NCBI RefSeq assembly: GCF_050947875.1
Contig: NC_134569.1
Location: 38,915,277 to 38,979,276 of the forward strand
Length of the DNA: 64,000 nt
Source of the DNA: Dermacentor variabilis
Taxonomy: Eukaryota; Arthropoda; Arachnida; Ixodida; Ixodidae
Direction of reading: 5' to 3'
Each line of letters begins with the position of its first letter. Positions within the stretch are counted from its first letter, which is position 1. Made by a program: the position numbers and the translations under genes. Shown here one piece after another: positions 43,784 to 57,565 of this stretch. The notes under the pieces were generated by a model. It did no database searches, had not been told where the DNA came from, and saw only the letters and a program-made list of their open reading frames with translations.

Positions 43784-46125
43784 ATGAACATAGAGTTTCT
43801 CACTATTACCTAGAGGGAAATCTGGCGCTGCTGCGCTGTGGTATGCATGGGAATGCCGGTATATTGTGACTTCGGATTGGCATCGTTCTCGTAGAGACAG
43901 GACACCTTGAAGACGCGCTTGGCAATTACCGTTCCGTCTGTCACAATGATTCATTTTCTACTAGAACAGCACATGAAAAGCTGTTTTAGCTTTATTATTA
44001 CGCGAAAACATGTTTTGTTTAACTATGAGAACTTGTTATTGTGTGTACGACTACATGTTACGTAAAAAGTATCAGCGGGCCGCTAAAGTTTGACGACAGA
44101 CGACAAGGTTCACGCTCGCTTTGAAACAGTTGGTCGTCTGTTCTTGCTTTTCTTCGCTTGGTCATGCATGGTGGGTGAGTAAAGATGTAATATGCGTGAA
44201 TGGAAACATTTCATTAAGATTTTACTTTGAGAACGCGTTATTTATGTAGCCATATCCACGTTTTAGATGAAGCCTCTTACAACACCAGCCAAAACGAGCC
44301 TCGCAGACACATATACTATAGAGGCTCATATACCGTCATTCCCATGACGGCGCGGTGCCGCGTGCGTCTAATTGTCGAACAAAAATCCCTCACGTGACCT
44401 GATCCTAGGTGCCTAGGGACAGGACCGTTTAGGGACTTTTGAGAAGGCATGATGGTTGCGCCGAGCGACGCCGTGGCGTGTTCGTTCTCGGCGTGATCGT
44501 TCACCGGCTCGCGCGGACCGCGCGTTGTTCAACGTTGCTTATGTGATTGTGCTTGCGTTGCTTGTGTGTTGGTTGTACGTACTTAGCGGGAAAGCCGTGA
44601 GTAGTGGTGATGCGACAGTGCGGCTTTCGCCATCTGTGCTTTCGCCTCGGTGAGCTCTGGCAGTACAGAATCTGCGTTGTGTGACCCGTGCTTCCTCGAC
44701 AATTGAAATGTCGAAGTGGCCTAGCGCCTCGGCAGCGAAGTTCTGCGAACCGCGATGCCGTGGCGTGCGTTGAATCTCCGGCCCACGCCGCCCGCTGGTC
44801 GTGTGTCTCCGCAGTGGGATCAGTACTTGTTGGCTAAAAGTCGCGCAGTAGTAGTGGTGTGGCATGTCGGCTTTAAGTCTCGGTGAACTCTGGTGGTGTG
44901 AGATCCGTATTTCTGAAGAATTCATTGGTGCTGACGATTTAATTATTCAAGTGGCGTAGCGCCACGGCAATGCAATTTGCGAACCGGCGCTGTGCAGCAG
45001 CGTCGTCGTGTTCGCCCCTTTTCGGCAGCGTCATCACATCGCACATGCACTTTTACTTGACGGGACTCGTAGGCGGAGGTATTGCACGTGTTTTTCGCCA
45101 CGACTTACGTAAGTAATATAATGCATAAGGTGGTGTTTGCTCACAACTGTTCACGCGTCCTTGAAATAGGGCAGCGCATGTTTTCAATCGTGTTCAGCGC
45201 TAGTGCACTATCCGTCACTTCATGTGATTTACTTTTATCGTGGGCTTTACGACAATTATCGCGTAGTGCTGTGAACATAACGGAGCTTTAGTGATGTCAC
45301 ATGATCTGCCAGAATTCCACGAAATGCAGAGTAGATGTTTAATATTATTCGTACTAAGGGCGCGATAAGCACAGTGAGGTGGAGCCTAATACTGTGCCCT
45401 GTAATCTTCAGCTGCATTTGTGCCCGTTTTTCGCGCTCTTAGTTTTAGCAACGGGACGCAGGGTTCGGTGCAAAGTTGGGACGAATGAATGTGTATATAC
45501 GTCTGCAATAACTTCACCGCAACACATTTGTTACCTTGAAGATACTGCCCCGCCCGCTTTACTATAATCTCAGGTGCTCTCGAACTCTCTATTTGCCGGT
45601 ATTTTTATTTTCACGTGCTGAGTGGTCCTACCGCAATACATATATATAGTGAGGTGAAGCTGACTAATGTTGCCAAGTGCTTTGACAGTGTCAGATCTAA
45701 CAGTTCGCAGAACTTCGCTGCCGATGCGCTAGGCCACTTCGACATTTCAATTGTCAAGCAAGCACGGGTCACACAACGCAGATTCTCTACTGCCAGAGCT
45801 CACCGAGGCGAAAGCCGCACTGCCGCACCACCACTACTCGCGGCTTTCCGCCAAGTAACGCAGAACCTACAACCAACACACAAGCAACGCACGTACAATC
45901 ACATGAGCAATGTTGATCAACGCGGGGTCCAGAGAACGATCACGCCGAGGACGAACACGCCACGGCGTCGCTCGGCGCCAGCATCGCGCCTTCTCAAAAA
46001 TCCCTAAACGATGCAGTCCCTAGGCACCTAGGATCAGGTCACGTGAGGGATTTTTGTACGACAAATAGACGCACGCCACGGTGCCCAGATTTCCCTCTAG
46101 GTATTATAGTGAGAAACTCTATGTC
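43784..46125. repeat. Large imperfect inverted repeat with arms of about 400 bp
   Basis: The left arm at about 44341-44750 and right arm at about 45704-46080 are roughly 90% identical in inverted orientation (ccctcacgtgacctgatcct; cgacgccgtggcgtgttcgt; gaaatgtcgaagtggcctag). Outer patches also pair (43784-43835 tatgaacatagagtttctca with 46085-46125). The 950-bp centre contains a diverged third, direct copy at about 44830-44990. No coding frame is convincing. Confidence 0.75.
45535..45610 (+). repeat. Dispersed repeat shared with 27886-27970
   Basis: The shared core is ctttactataatctcaggtg and ctctc. This copy lies in the loop of the large inverted repeat. Confidence 0.5.
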
Positions 46126-46153
46126 TACGAAGTTTAAGGGGTTTTACACGAAT

Positions 46154-46200
46154 TAATGGATGGATGCTATGAGCGTCCCCTTTGGAACGGGGTGGTGGAT
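46154..46200 (-). repeat. LINE 3'-tail fragment
   Basis: The segment aatggatggatgctatgagcg, then cccctttggaacgggg, matches the tail of the minus LINE at 39127. It is the extreme 3' end only, consistent with a severely 5'-truncated insertion. Confidence 0.6.
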
Positions 46201-46672
46201 CCTAGCGGCAGCCGCCGACAATAGTACGAGTATAGTGTACTATTATAGAGTGGTATGACTTTAGTACGAGACGGTGCCACCCGGATGGCCGCGGTCGGCA
46301 CGCTAGCCAGCATGCCAATATATTCTAGGCACTATAGCCAGGGTGAATTAGAAAGTCTTTGCCCCTGTTTTTAGGGCTGTATGCGAAGTCAACCATAGAG
46401 TTTCATATTGTAGAAAATTATATGAAGTCAACAGCCCGACCTTCTGAACTCCGTACCTAGAGGTTCCCACTTTTCCGGCCCAGCTTTTCCTCTAGAGTTG
46501 TTCTACTAACTCTATGTCCGTACCTGAACAGACCTCCCTGCTACAGCACGCCTGGACTAGTTCAATTTTGCACTGCTAGGGAGCGGCGCTAGTTATAACC
46601 TGTTCGCTGTCTGCTGCGATCAGCGCTCGTGCTGCCACTTCCGCAGACACAAAACGCTTGTATTGGTGCTAA

Positions 46673-47885
<1,213 letters not shown>

Positions 47886-47949
47886 ATGGCGGATGTTTTA
47901 GATCTCGACGGCGGCGCAGAAGAGTTTGAAGTTGATGAGGAAGGAGATC
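47886..47949 (+). CDS. RBM8A: RBM8A exon 1
   Basis: The ATG at 47886 sits in a good context (gaaaATGG). The exon encodes 21 residues of the acidic N-terminus and one base of the next codon. The donor is gtgagtaac. The following intron is 2.25 kb and carries a TIR element. Confidence 0.95.
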
Positions 47950-50900
47950 GTGAGTAACGAATTTGTTTAGCATAGGAGTTGCTTGGACAATTGAGTTCAT
48001 TTTATTTTGTACTAGAAGTTGTCTTATGGCCTTTGCTGCCAATGTGGTAGGGCAGCTTTTGTGCACACGCACGGGGATGGTCTTAGTTTACAGCTCGGCT
48101 TAATTTTCGAGTTTATTGCCTGCTTAGTATTTCTGAGAGATGGCCATTCTTTGTTGCGTGTTGTTGCGCTTGTTAGCCGTGCTATCAATGAAGGAATGGT
48201 GGCGGTAGTTTGGTTCTATGCCTCTGACGGCACTCGAGTGGTACCTACTCGGGAGCTACTGGCCGTTCCACAAACATTCCAAGGGTTCGTTGCAGCATCA
48301 CAATTCCTGTGCCAACAAATTGTTTGCCTTGTTGCGCTGTTTTTGTGGTGAAATTACGCAACCCATAAATGGGCTGAAAAACGCATCATGTTTTGTCATT
48401 TGTTCACGTTTCGCTTACGAACTAGACTACTCCGACACTGAGAGACCAGGAACTAAACACCTGCTTGTCGAGTGCAAAATAAGTTGCGAAATATTTCAAA
48501 AATACGAAGCTACTCAGGCGTGAGCCGTCGCCATTTGTGCTCTCCGATATCCGAGGTCACGGAATATTTGCGCGCGCCCTTCGAAAACGCGTTGAGCGTC
48601 GTGCAACTGCGAATGTGTAGGACTTGCAGATTTAAAAAGATCGCCGATGTCACGTTTCAACTTCACAATCTGTTTACTCTTATTTAGCGATTCCACCCCT
48701 GTGCTGGCTGCCATAGCTTACTAGCCATATTATTAGAAGTGGGCGAATATAATTTTTTAAAGGCGAATAATAAGTATCAAATAATGATACGCAGCTGCAT
48801 GTATTTACAGCAGGGATACTTATTTCGGAAGAAATTGGTAGACCTCCTGTACTGACCAGTGCAAAAAAAAAAAAGTTATGAGGGACAAATGATCAGTTTT
48901 AAACACAAGATTGCTGATTGTTATTAGAAAACTTAATGAATAGCCTCTCAACGCTATTAATCTTGGTCCCTGATTGCAACAAAGTATATCTGATGTGTGG
49001 CTACCTTCCCAGAAACATTAAATAAATGGTAGGTGAAAAAAGATTAGAAATGGGAAAAGCAAAAAAAGGCAGCTGAAGAACTTGCATACCGTAGACACAT
49101 GTAAAAGGGCCCGTTGCAAGATAAAATATTGCTGGTTCTAGTGCAAAAGGTAACAGGAAACTCAGGAATAGACTGACAAAAACATTAGATGACAGACTAC
49201 AAGAAAACATAAGTTGTCATGTAGGCTTTTGCTGTGAAACCGAAAACGGCTTGCATTACCCATTTATTTTTTACATCACTTCGAAAATTTGATCCCACGT
49301 CTGATAATTATCAATACTTTGTTTAGCAGATGGAAAACAGTAACCAAACTTTAACAATTGGTTGTTGCGAAATATTTGGCTAGTTTCGAATATTTGAAAA
49401 TACCAAATAGCTTCTCAAATCTGAATAGTCATTGTGTAGTATTTGATTTCTACTCAAAACTTAGACTATTCGCCCACCCCAGAGATTATTTATGGTCTGT
49501 GCCTTTGTTGTCATCGTACATGTTGCACAGTGCTTCTCGCACAACAAGTTTTGTGTGCACATCCTTTGTATCGGTAAATGCTTTTTCAAATCACTTCTGT
49601 CATTGTGGAACCTGCTTGGTACATGACAAATAGACAAAGCTGATAATTGTTTGGTTCTGTGGCTGAGCTGGACTGTTTTATTCTACTCGTGTATATGTTT
49701 GTGCCTTCACATATGTGATTGGTTTGTTCAATGCTCCTGTAATGATATTACTTACTTTTCCATTCATTCTGCATGGGTAGTTCATGTAAGCTTTGTATTG
49801 TCGCTCAGTAATGGGATTCTGTTTTAATCCATTTATTTCTAAAGCATTCTTGCAGTAAAGTACCTGCTCTCGTTTAATACTGTCAATATTGAAGAATGTC
49901 AATAGATTCCCCAAGCTTCTCGCTAGCTAGTTTGTCGCTTTGACTGTTATTACTTATTGTGTTATTTTCTCAAGCATATTCGAATTGTGCCTGTTCAACT
50001 TTAGCAAATTTCTATACATTGGCATTCACAGTAATCTTTCATATTTAAAGCTCTGGAAATTTTTCATCAATTGCCACTTCTGTGTATCTTGCATCACCTT
50101 TTTACTGTTTAGCACCTGTTTGTTTTCCTTGGTGTCTTTACTGTGTTAGGTCTTTGATGCACCATTTCTCTGTAAAGATTTGTTGTGTCATTCATTTCAG
50201 AGAGCGTGCAGAAACTCAAAGAGCGGGCTCGTAAAAGAAAAGGTCGAGGTTTTGGTTCAGGTATGCAGCATTCCAAAATTTCATGCAACTTTGTATGCCT
50301 GAACTACGCTTTTGCTGAATGGGCGTCATCAACATTTTCTTGCAGAAGGAACTGCTAGAGAGGAGATCCACGAGTATGAAGCTATGGATACTGATGGTAA
50401 TGATGAACCGGGCCCGCAGAGGTGTAAGTACTGGTCTTCAGATTTTGACATTTGAAGATGTACAAGTAGCATCTACTTCCAACAATGTGGCATCAATGTA
50501 CACGATATTACCTGCAGATAATAGGGCACACGGGTCGTATAAAAAAAATATTCTTGGAACAGGTCCTGCAATGCCCTTTACTGAAGCAGTGTGCCTTTGT
50601 ATATATAGATTTCTCTCTTGCATGATGATTTCAAGCTTCTGTGTTTAGTTTAGCTTGCGATGTGTAGCTCCTGTGATAGTTGGCACTGAGCCTTTTTGAT
50701 TATGACTGAAAGTGGCAGTGTTGTCTGTATTCTTTAACATTGCAGCGGTTGAAGGCTGGATTTTGTTCGTAACTGGTGTGCATGAAGAAGCACAGGAAGA
50801 TGACATTTATGAGAAGTTCGCTGAATATGGAGAGATTAAGAACCTGCACCTTAACCTTGATCGCAGGACGGGGTTCCTCAAGGTAAGATACTTGTGCATT

Positions 50901-53900
50901 CAGCCCGCAAAAATAAGTTCAGTACTATATGTTTGACAAATTGTCTCAAATTTGCATTGATATGGTTTGCGACTTCTGGCAAATTCTGGTGCAAATACAG
51001 TACAAGCTTCTGACGCTTGGTATAATGGTTCCAAAGCTTTCTTCTTCTAGTTAGAATACTAGTGGAATTAAAAGCTCTAATAATGCATAGGACTTCCCTT
51101 GTGGCGAAGTGGGCTTTTCACAGATGTAAATTTACTTGTTGGTCAGGATCTGTTTAGGCAAGTTGCGGATACTTTCCTGGCATGGGATTCTATGAAGGGA
51201 GAGAGCTTTTGTGCCATTTTCTTCTAGAAAATGGGCTGCCAACAGAGGCTGCTGCTGTATGTTATTACTGCTTTGCTGTTGCTGGAAGTTTTCCTCACCG
51301 GAAACTAACCATTAGCCACCCAGGAAATTCCTTCTCTCTCTCGAGTTGTGCATGCTCATCACCAGTGATCAAACGATTTTCTCAGCCTAATGCAAATATT
51401 TACAGGGCTGCTCATGCGCAATTATTTGCGCAGAAATATTAGTGACATTTGCAGATGCTGTATTTTAATACTGCAGTTTGCTGAATAACTGGGCTAAATT
51501 AATTCAGCTTCAGCTGAACATTTTAACAGTTCAATCTGCACTAGCAAAAGATGCACTTGTTCTGTTTGAACATGGCTCTTATTTCCATGACACATTTCTT
51601 TTTTTCTTCCATTGTCAATGATACGATGGTATAGATGACTTACACATTAATGACGCCCTGTACTTGTATGGTGCGGACTGGTGGGTGCACCTCTTGTTCA
51701 CACAATTATGATAACGATGATGATAAGGCTTTATTGGGACAAACACCTTGACAGCCTAATGGAGGCTAAAGGATTTAGGATGAAATATAAACCAGGTCAT
51801 TTGCCTAGGGGCGTTGTTATACAGTTAACACCTTGCAGAGAGTGCCCAGTTTCGTAGCAAAGGTGGTCAGTGCCGGTAGGACACTGCTAGCCTCCACTGA
51901 ACGATGGATCTACTACTGTTATTGCGGTACCTTCCGTATTGCACTCGGGACATTGAGGACATTGTAGGAAACATTGCGCCCAAGTTCTTCTGCCTTGACG
52001 CAGCATGATATGCTTGAATTTAAGTGTTTTACTTGGCAGATCAGTTCTGCAGAAACATGCAGGGTGGAGGGAGCTTTATAAACAGGAAAACTGTCGCCAC
52101 CTGAGGTAGCTTAGTGGCTATGGCGTTGTGTTGCTGTACTCAAGGTTACGGGCTCGATCCTGGCCACGGCGGGCGACATTTCAGCAGAGGTGAAGGGCAA
52201 GAACACTCATGCACTTAAATTTAAAAGAGAGAGCAACTTTAATGGCTGAAAGGTGTAGAGGTCTGCCTGAGTGCAGTTCCTCTGGCCTGCTACTCCGTGC
52301 TCTGGGGAAGGGTTTTGGGGGAGTGACAGAGATAGGATGCGAACAAGTAGGAGGACGGTATGGTGAAGTTCATGATGACGGCTGCGCAGCATACTGCTTC
52401 TGTGCAATGTGTATGTTTATGCTTCACAGACTGTGAAGGGTCGCCAGGCTACATTGTGCCATATTGGCTGCTTTTGAAGGCTTGTGACGAGAAAATTTTC
52501 GGGTTGGCTACTTGGCTACTTTCTGGCTACATTTAAAATCAACATTTTTCTATAAGAACTACAGACAATCAGACAAAGTATTAGTGGTGTAATTTGCTGT
52601 ACTATGCCTCTTATTACGCACACAATGTGCAACGACCATCCTCACCATGTGTATTTGGAAGCGAAGACACAACCTCCACTTTGCAAGCGACAATATGTAT
52701 TCAATAGGAGCACCTTCTGGCTCATTTTTTGAAATGTCTCCTTTTATAGTTGAGTGCTCACAAAATTAAAAGATGGAAACAGGAGTTTTATTACGATTCC
52801 ATGATGAATTACGGTTCAATGATGAGTAAAGGCACGTGAGAACGCATCAATATATGGCTATAAACACTGCCAAAAAAGCACTCTTCTTAAGTGATAAGAA
52901 ATCCTGACTAGTATATGATATTCCCTTGCAAAGTTGAGATATGCCACAGGGATACATTGATGAATGACTAAAGAGCAAGAATTGTTCTCACAACATACTC
53001 GCTGGTACTATAGTTCAGTGACAACTACTTGTGCTTACTTGATATCAGCATTTATACAGGGATAACAATTCCTGAATACGAATACGGAGCTGCCAGTTCT
53101 AACTCGATCCCCAAGTCACATATTAAATAAGTCTAAGGGCACTAAACATAAACAGCTCTGAAAGGAGTGGTTCATAATCGGCTACAGCAATGTTTTCTTC
53201 CTAAGTGATGGGCTATGGCAGCTTCCTGGCGACGTTTTGGCTACTTTTTAAGCAGCTCCAATGTACTGGCTCCTTTTTGGCTACTTTCTTTGCGATTTCA
53301 TGGCTACTTTTCACTTTTTTGACCCGGCGACCTTGTTCACAGTAAATGTAGCTTCACAGGCAGGGGTTTAGGCTACTGCAGCGTAGCCAGGTCTTCTATA
53401 GTGTGCATTATTTTCACACCTCTCTGTGCCACTGGTGTGTTTAAACCAGAGAGTAGCAATTTCAGGGCATTGATGATCTGCCGCAGCATGGCCTTGATGG
53501 CAGAGTCTGGCAGGGTTATCTTGACGCACTGTCGTTATTTGTTTGAACATTCCGAGGTTCGTATCAATGGCTGCAAGCGTGGCTATCTATGCATTAGAGT
53601 CTAAGCTTGCGTTGTTTGCTTGATGCAATGTGTCTGGAAGATCAACTGAGGCTGATTCAAGCATCTCCTGCTGGACGTGTTTTGTTGCATTTAGATTTCA
53701 GTGTATATTAAAGAAGCTCAGACCCGCCGTGGTTGCTCAGTGGCCATGGTGTTAGGCTGCTGAGCACGAGGTCGTGGGATCGAATCCCAGCCATGGCGGC
53801 CGAATTTCGATGGGGGTGAAGTGCGAAAACACCCCTGTATTAGATTTAGGTGCACGTTAAAGAACCCCAGGTGGTCGAAATTTCCAGAGTCCTCCACTGC

Positions 53901-56900
53901 GGTGTGCCTCATAATCAGAAAGTGGTTTTGGCACGTAAAACCTCATAATTCAATTTTTTAAAGAAGCCCAGGTGGTCAGTCTGCAGTCCCTCACTGTCGC
54001 TATGGCGTGCGTCGTAGTCTTATCATGGTTTTGGCATGTGAAAAAAAATTTTGTTGTTGTTTTGTGTTACCTTGCAGATTTCCGCAGAACTTATCTGCCA
54101 TAGTCAGTATTCCTCTGCTCCAAGTTGTCGACCTGTCTGGCTTCCTTGTTAGCTAAGATGGTAGAATGACCACCCTATAAAGGTGTTGGTTCTGGTTTTG
54201 ATGTTTGTAGTGGACAAATTTTTCTACTGTGAAGCTTTTGTCCTGAAATACCTACAATTGGGTTTACTTTGTAGCATTGTGGTACTCTCAGGATGTTTTA
54301 TTTGTAATAGGGCCATGGTCCTGTTATGGTCATGCCTTTCTTTTTTTAAACCTGTCTTCTTATTTTGACCTAGGGTTATGCCCTAGTAGAGTACGAGACA
54401 TTCAAGGAGGCCCAAGCAGCTATAGATGCTCTGAATGGGGCAAAAATCCTGGACCAGGTGATCAATGTGGATTGGTGCTTTGTGAAGGGGCCCACAAAAA
54501 AGTAAGCAATGGTTTTGATTTTGCCCAGAAGATTCATTGTTTTATAACGCTCAGCGTCTCAGTACACTGTTGTTCTTACGCAGGTGTTCAATTAAACTAT
54601 TTCAAACTTTTTCCTTCTACTTTTTAAATCCACCAACATTTATCGAGGATGACATTCTAGCTTCTGAGGTTTTTTTCTCCAGCCACGGAAGAATATAAAT
54701 TAAAATAAATGTCCCATTTTATCAAACTACCACTTCTAATAGATTGAGCACATGTGTAGTGGCCTTGTCAGTGTCATGATGACAGTATAGTCTTTGACAG
54801 CTTTGCCACTGTACCTGGGCTGAAGGTACCATTGAGAGGAATTCCAAGGAGAATGCCATTATGGATATTTCCGGTTAATTTTAGGGAAAGTTTAAGAACC
54901 CAACTCCTTAACCCTCCTCTATTGTAGAGTGCTTTTTTCCTCACCTCCCTGCCCTTTGATCTTGAGGGCAAAGCAGGTTCATTGTGGCATAAAACGCAAC
55001 ATTCCTCTTGCCATAGTTGCCTTGCAGCCCACTAAGAGCAACTACTGCCAGCATGTTTTGTGAAAGTCGTGAAATTGGTCCGTTGTCATGTCTTGCCCTC
55101 TCACTCAGACATTTATTGTAGGATCTTGTTTGCTGTGCTGGTAATGAAATGCGCAGTTGCTATTATGTTGTCATCTTTGTTTCAGCTCAGAAAGGCTTCC
55201 TGTGCACAAACAAAATTTTCATTCTCTTTTGAGCGGGTGTTTAAAAATCTTGCCTTTCCAAGATTCTAATCTCATGGATTATCTCGAGATGTGTAAAAGT
55301 TTAATCGGCAAGATAGTTGTAGGGCATACATTATAAAATTGGTTAGTGTCTTCGTTTGTGTCCCACTAGCCTGAATTATGCTCCATAATGGATGGTAAAA
55401 TATACTACAGCTCTGCTGTGTTCACTACTGGCTCACTTACTGGGACATTATTTTAACATTTGGTTAATGGCTGAACAGAACTGGACTGTTGGAAAGGAGC
55501 TGCTGTTTGCATCATATACCGAGGTAGTCCAGCACAAGTAGTGCCGTAAAAAAATTTTGACTTAACCGATATCTCAAGTTAATGCAGATTTACTGTATGT
55601 CGAAAAGTATGCATGCTGTTGTGACTGGGGGTTCGAAGACGAGGAATTCACTTTGCTCATGGAGGAGTGAGGGAACGTGAAACTGGGCCCAATATTCAGG
55701 ATGTTTGACAAACGTTTATATTTACATATTTACAAGAAAATTCAAAGTAATACAGAAAAAGCTCATGATGGAAGTTGTAGCAGCCAATCCCCATTCTTGC
55801 TGTCCGTTGCTCCTTTTACGCCCTGCATGGTCATCGTTCAGTTACTTCCCCCAATCCTGCGTCAGGAGACCGATGACATCAGGCCCCACCAATCAGGAGG
55901 TCGGTTGCCCTTTCCCTCCGTAGAGAGCTTTGTCAGAAATGCATGCACATCACTGGGCACAAACAGGGGAAGGGGGGGGGGGGGACATATGCCGACTCTG
56001 ATCGTACACTGACTCCGTCTCCGGTGTGGACATGCCAATTGGGGCAGCTGAAAGGCATCAGTGCACTGACCGCACCTCCGCCGTAGACATGCCAAATTGT
56101 GTGGCTGACAGGTAATGGCCGTATCTTTGCTAATTGCCCAAACCTTTCCTGACCAAGGTACTCCCGCGCTAGTCATAAATCATCCGTTTTGAGAACCATT
56201 TTGACGAGGCTGCTGAACCGTTCCCTATAGTTGCTCAAACCGTGACCAGAGGGTGTTGCGGGGTGAACGGCCGATCACAACAGCCCGTCCGCTGCCAGGA
56301 AGAGGGCTTGCAAGGGGGCAGCTCATCGGTGCCCCTTGAAGAGGCCTTGGGCGCTCAGCAGGCTCAGCTCTGGCTCGAAGTCTTGGGCTTGCCAGTAGGA
56401 TCGAACGACCGATCACAACGCGCTAGCGAGAGAAAGTTTAATAACTGGAGAGGTTAGGTTAGGTTTGATCTATGATAAGGGATGAAATAAAAATGGAGAA
56501 AAGAAAAACACACACATTCATGCACTTGCACACAAATTGTAAATGTAGGCAACAGTGCACACGATGACATCAATAAAGTATAAACCCCATGCAAGCAACG
56601 AGATAGAGATGCCTGTCGTGTTCGCTCGTCGCCTGCAAGTCCATGCGAGCAATGACTTCGAGTGACATCTTCTCAATATTGCTAGTATGAGCGTGCCAAT
56701 ATAGGCGCTGAAACTAGCGTGATGCATGCTTTATTAATTCAAGTTGATGTGCTTTACTGTAAAAAGCAGCTTAAAATATTTTTGAAGGTCTTGCAGCAGG
56801 TTTTCATCCTTCCACATATAAAAATTCAATCGTTTACTCGTTCCGTGCGACAATCGGAAGTGCTTGAGTTATGTACATCCAGTTCCGGCTTCACGCTATT

Positions 56901-57457
56901 GGCTAGTCACTCATAGCACTTCCGGTCGACGGAGCGACAAGACCGAGCGTTCTGTTCAAGTGACGACGCGATCCGTCGCTTGTTGCTGTCATACACAAAA
57001 TCGTGCTCATGGGGCTTAGCCTTAAATTGGAAAATGGAGCGATATGGCACCAGCAGTTTGACAATATATATAAAAAAAAGAGCAACTGATAGCTTCGAAT
57101 GTCGGTGATGAATTTTTTACTGAAAACCAAAGTATCATAGTATATCTTTTTGTTCACTACTGGGGTGCAATCTTGTAATTGCTTGGAAAGCAAACACTCT
57201 GCTTGCCCTCGCGTGACTTGTCAGAGTCGTGCAAGGGCAAGCATGCCTTCCAAGCCGTTACAAGATTGAACCCCTCCACATGTACTAATAGTATATTTTT
57301 CCTTACCTAAGGTTTCAGACATCTGGCGTTTTCTTTTTCTTCGTTGTAATCCTCTGATCTTTCTTATGTCTGTCAGTATTTGATGGGTGCAATATTGCTT
57401 TGCAGAAAAAGAAGCCATCGTCGCAGGGACCGATCATCCGACAGGAGACGCCGTTGA
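47886..57457 (+). CDS. RBM8A: RNA-binding protein 8A / Y14 (tsunagi), exon junction complex core; complete six-exon gene
   Basis: Exons 47886-47949, 50201-50260, 50346-50423, 50746-50882, 54374-54501 and 57406-57457 join in frame to give 172 residues, close to the 170-odd usual for Y14. The order is [20 protein letters not shown], a basic [16 protein letters not shown] stretch, DEPGPQRSVEGW, one RRM with RNP2 ILFVTG (residues 73-78) and RNP1 KGYALVEY (113-120), and an Arg/Ser-rich tail ending [12 protein letters not shown]. In the family, Y14 binds MAGOH through the RRM face rather than RNA. With eIF4A3 it marks spliced mRNA upstream of exon junctions for export, localisation and nonsense-mediated decay. 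The start is chosen because MADVLDL is the conserved N-terminus. All residues expected for a working protein appear present. Confidence 0.97.
48737..49481. mobile_element. TIR element with GTGGGCGAATA ends
   Basis: The left end reads gaagtgggcgaatataattt and the right end, in reverse, gggtgggcgaatagtctaag. Subterminal AT-rich words 'agtatcaaata' and 'gtagtatttgat' are also mirrored. It is about 745 bp, without a gene, and sits in RBM8A intron 1. Confidence 0.6.
50201..50260 (+). CDS. RBM8A: RBM8A exon 2
   Basis: A 60-base exon lies between ...ttcatttcag and gtatgc. It encodes [19 protein letters not shown], the basic nuclear-localisation-like stretch of Y14. It is followed by an 85-bp intron. 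Confidence 0.95.
50346..50423 (+). CDS. RBM8A: RBM8A exon 3
   Basis: The exon encodes [20 protein letters not shown] and PGPQR. Two donors are possible three bases apart (gtgtaagt); only the downstream GTAAGT keeps the conserved PQRSVEGW junction in frame, so the exon ends at 50423. Confidence 0.93.
50746..50882 (+). CDS. RBM8A: RBM8A exon 4, first half of the RRM
   Basis: The acceptor is ...aacattgcag and the donor is gtaagata. The exon encodes [20 protein letters not shown] and [20 protein letters not shown], ending in RTGFLK. RNP2 is ILFVTG. The intron after it is 3.5 kb and holds SINEs. Confidence 0.97.
52097..52222 (+). mobile_element. 3'-truncated SINE head
   Basis: The tRNA-like head and proximal body are present (acctgaggtagcttagtggc; gggctcgatcctggccacgg; cactcatgcacttaaattta), then the match stops. 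It lies in RBM8A intron 4. Confidence 0.7.
52427..53347. repeat. Possible TIR element with repeated 'ttggctacttt' words
   Basis: GACTGTGAAGGGTCGCC at the left is partly mirrored by GGCGACCTTGTTCACAGT at the right. 'ggctacttt' and its variants are repeated next to both ends. The match is short and gapped. Confidence 0.35.
53670..54036 (+). mobile_element. Old SINE hosting a younger SINE
   Basis: The body of an old copy ends at tattaaagaagctcag (53721) and resumes at 53958 with aaagaagcccaggtggtcag and an attttggcatgtgaaaaaaa tail. The two parts are contiguous in the family consensus seen at 32331. A complete SINE lies between them. Confidence 0.7.
53722..53957 (+). mobile_element. Complete SINE inserted in an older SINE
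   Basis: It runs from acccgccgtggttgctcagt to a T-rich tail and is flanked by TTAAAGAAGC(T/C)CAG at 53708-53721 and 53958-53971 (one mismatch). It is the same family as 32331-32560, with gggatcgaatcccag as the B-box region. Confidence 0.85.
54374..54501 (+). CDS. RBM8A: RBM8A exon 5, second half of the RRM
   Basis: The acceptor is ...ttgacctag and the donor is gtaagc. The exon encodes [40 protein letters not shown] and TK, completing RNP1 and the last strand of the RRM. Confidence 0.97.
55619..56450 (-). repeat. Possible LTR-type repeat
   Basis: It begins TGTGACTGGGGGTTCGAAGA and is GC-rich with a poly-G run near 55969 and no gene. The look is that of a retroelement LTR in reverse orientation. 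I could not define the other end or a target duplication. It lies in RBM8A intron 5. Confidence 0.3.
57160..57282. repeat. Fold-back repeat in the last RBM8A intron
   Basis: Arms of about 55 bases: ctggggtgcaatcttgtaat, gcttggaaagc and ctgcttgccctcgcgtgact are mirrored by gtcgtgcaagggcaagcatg, ccttccaagc and acaagattgaacccc. There is essentially no loop. It is about 125 bases upstream of exon 6. Confidence 0.65.
57406..57457 (+). CDS. RBM8A: RBM8A exon 6, Arg/Ser tail
   Basis: The acceptor is ...gctttgcag. In the phase left by exon 5 the exon reads [17 protein letters not shown] and TGA at 57455-57457. Another frame stays open longer, but only this one gives the conserved RS-type tail. Confidence 0.93.
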
Positions 57458-57565
57458 GTCATGTCCAAAGAGGATTTCACTTTTCTTTTTCTTTGTGTAA
57501 TAAAACATTGTGTTGTCTGTCATCTACGATTCTTTGTGTAATAAAACGTTGTGTTGTCTGTCATC
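57458..57565 (+). other. RBM8A: RBM8A 3' UTR with duplicated polyA signal
   Basis: AATAAA at 57499-57504 and again at 57540-57545. Each lies in a copy of a tandem unit of about 41 bases (tctttgtgtaataaaac-ttgtgttgtctgtcat). Either signal could be used, giving UTRs of about 60 or 105 bases. Confidence 0.85.
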
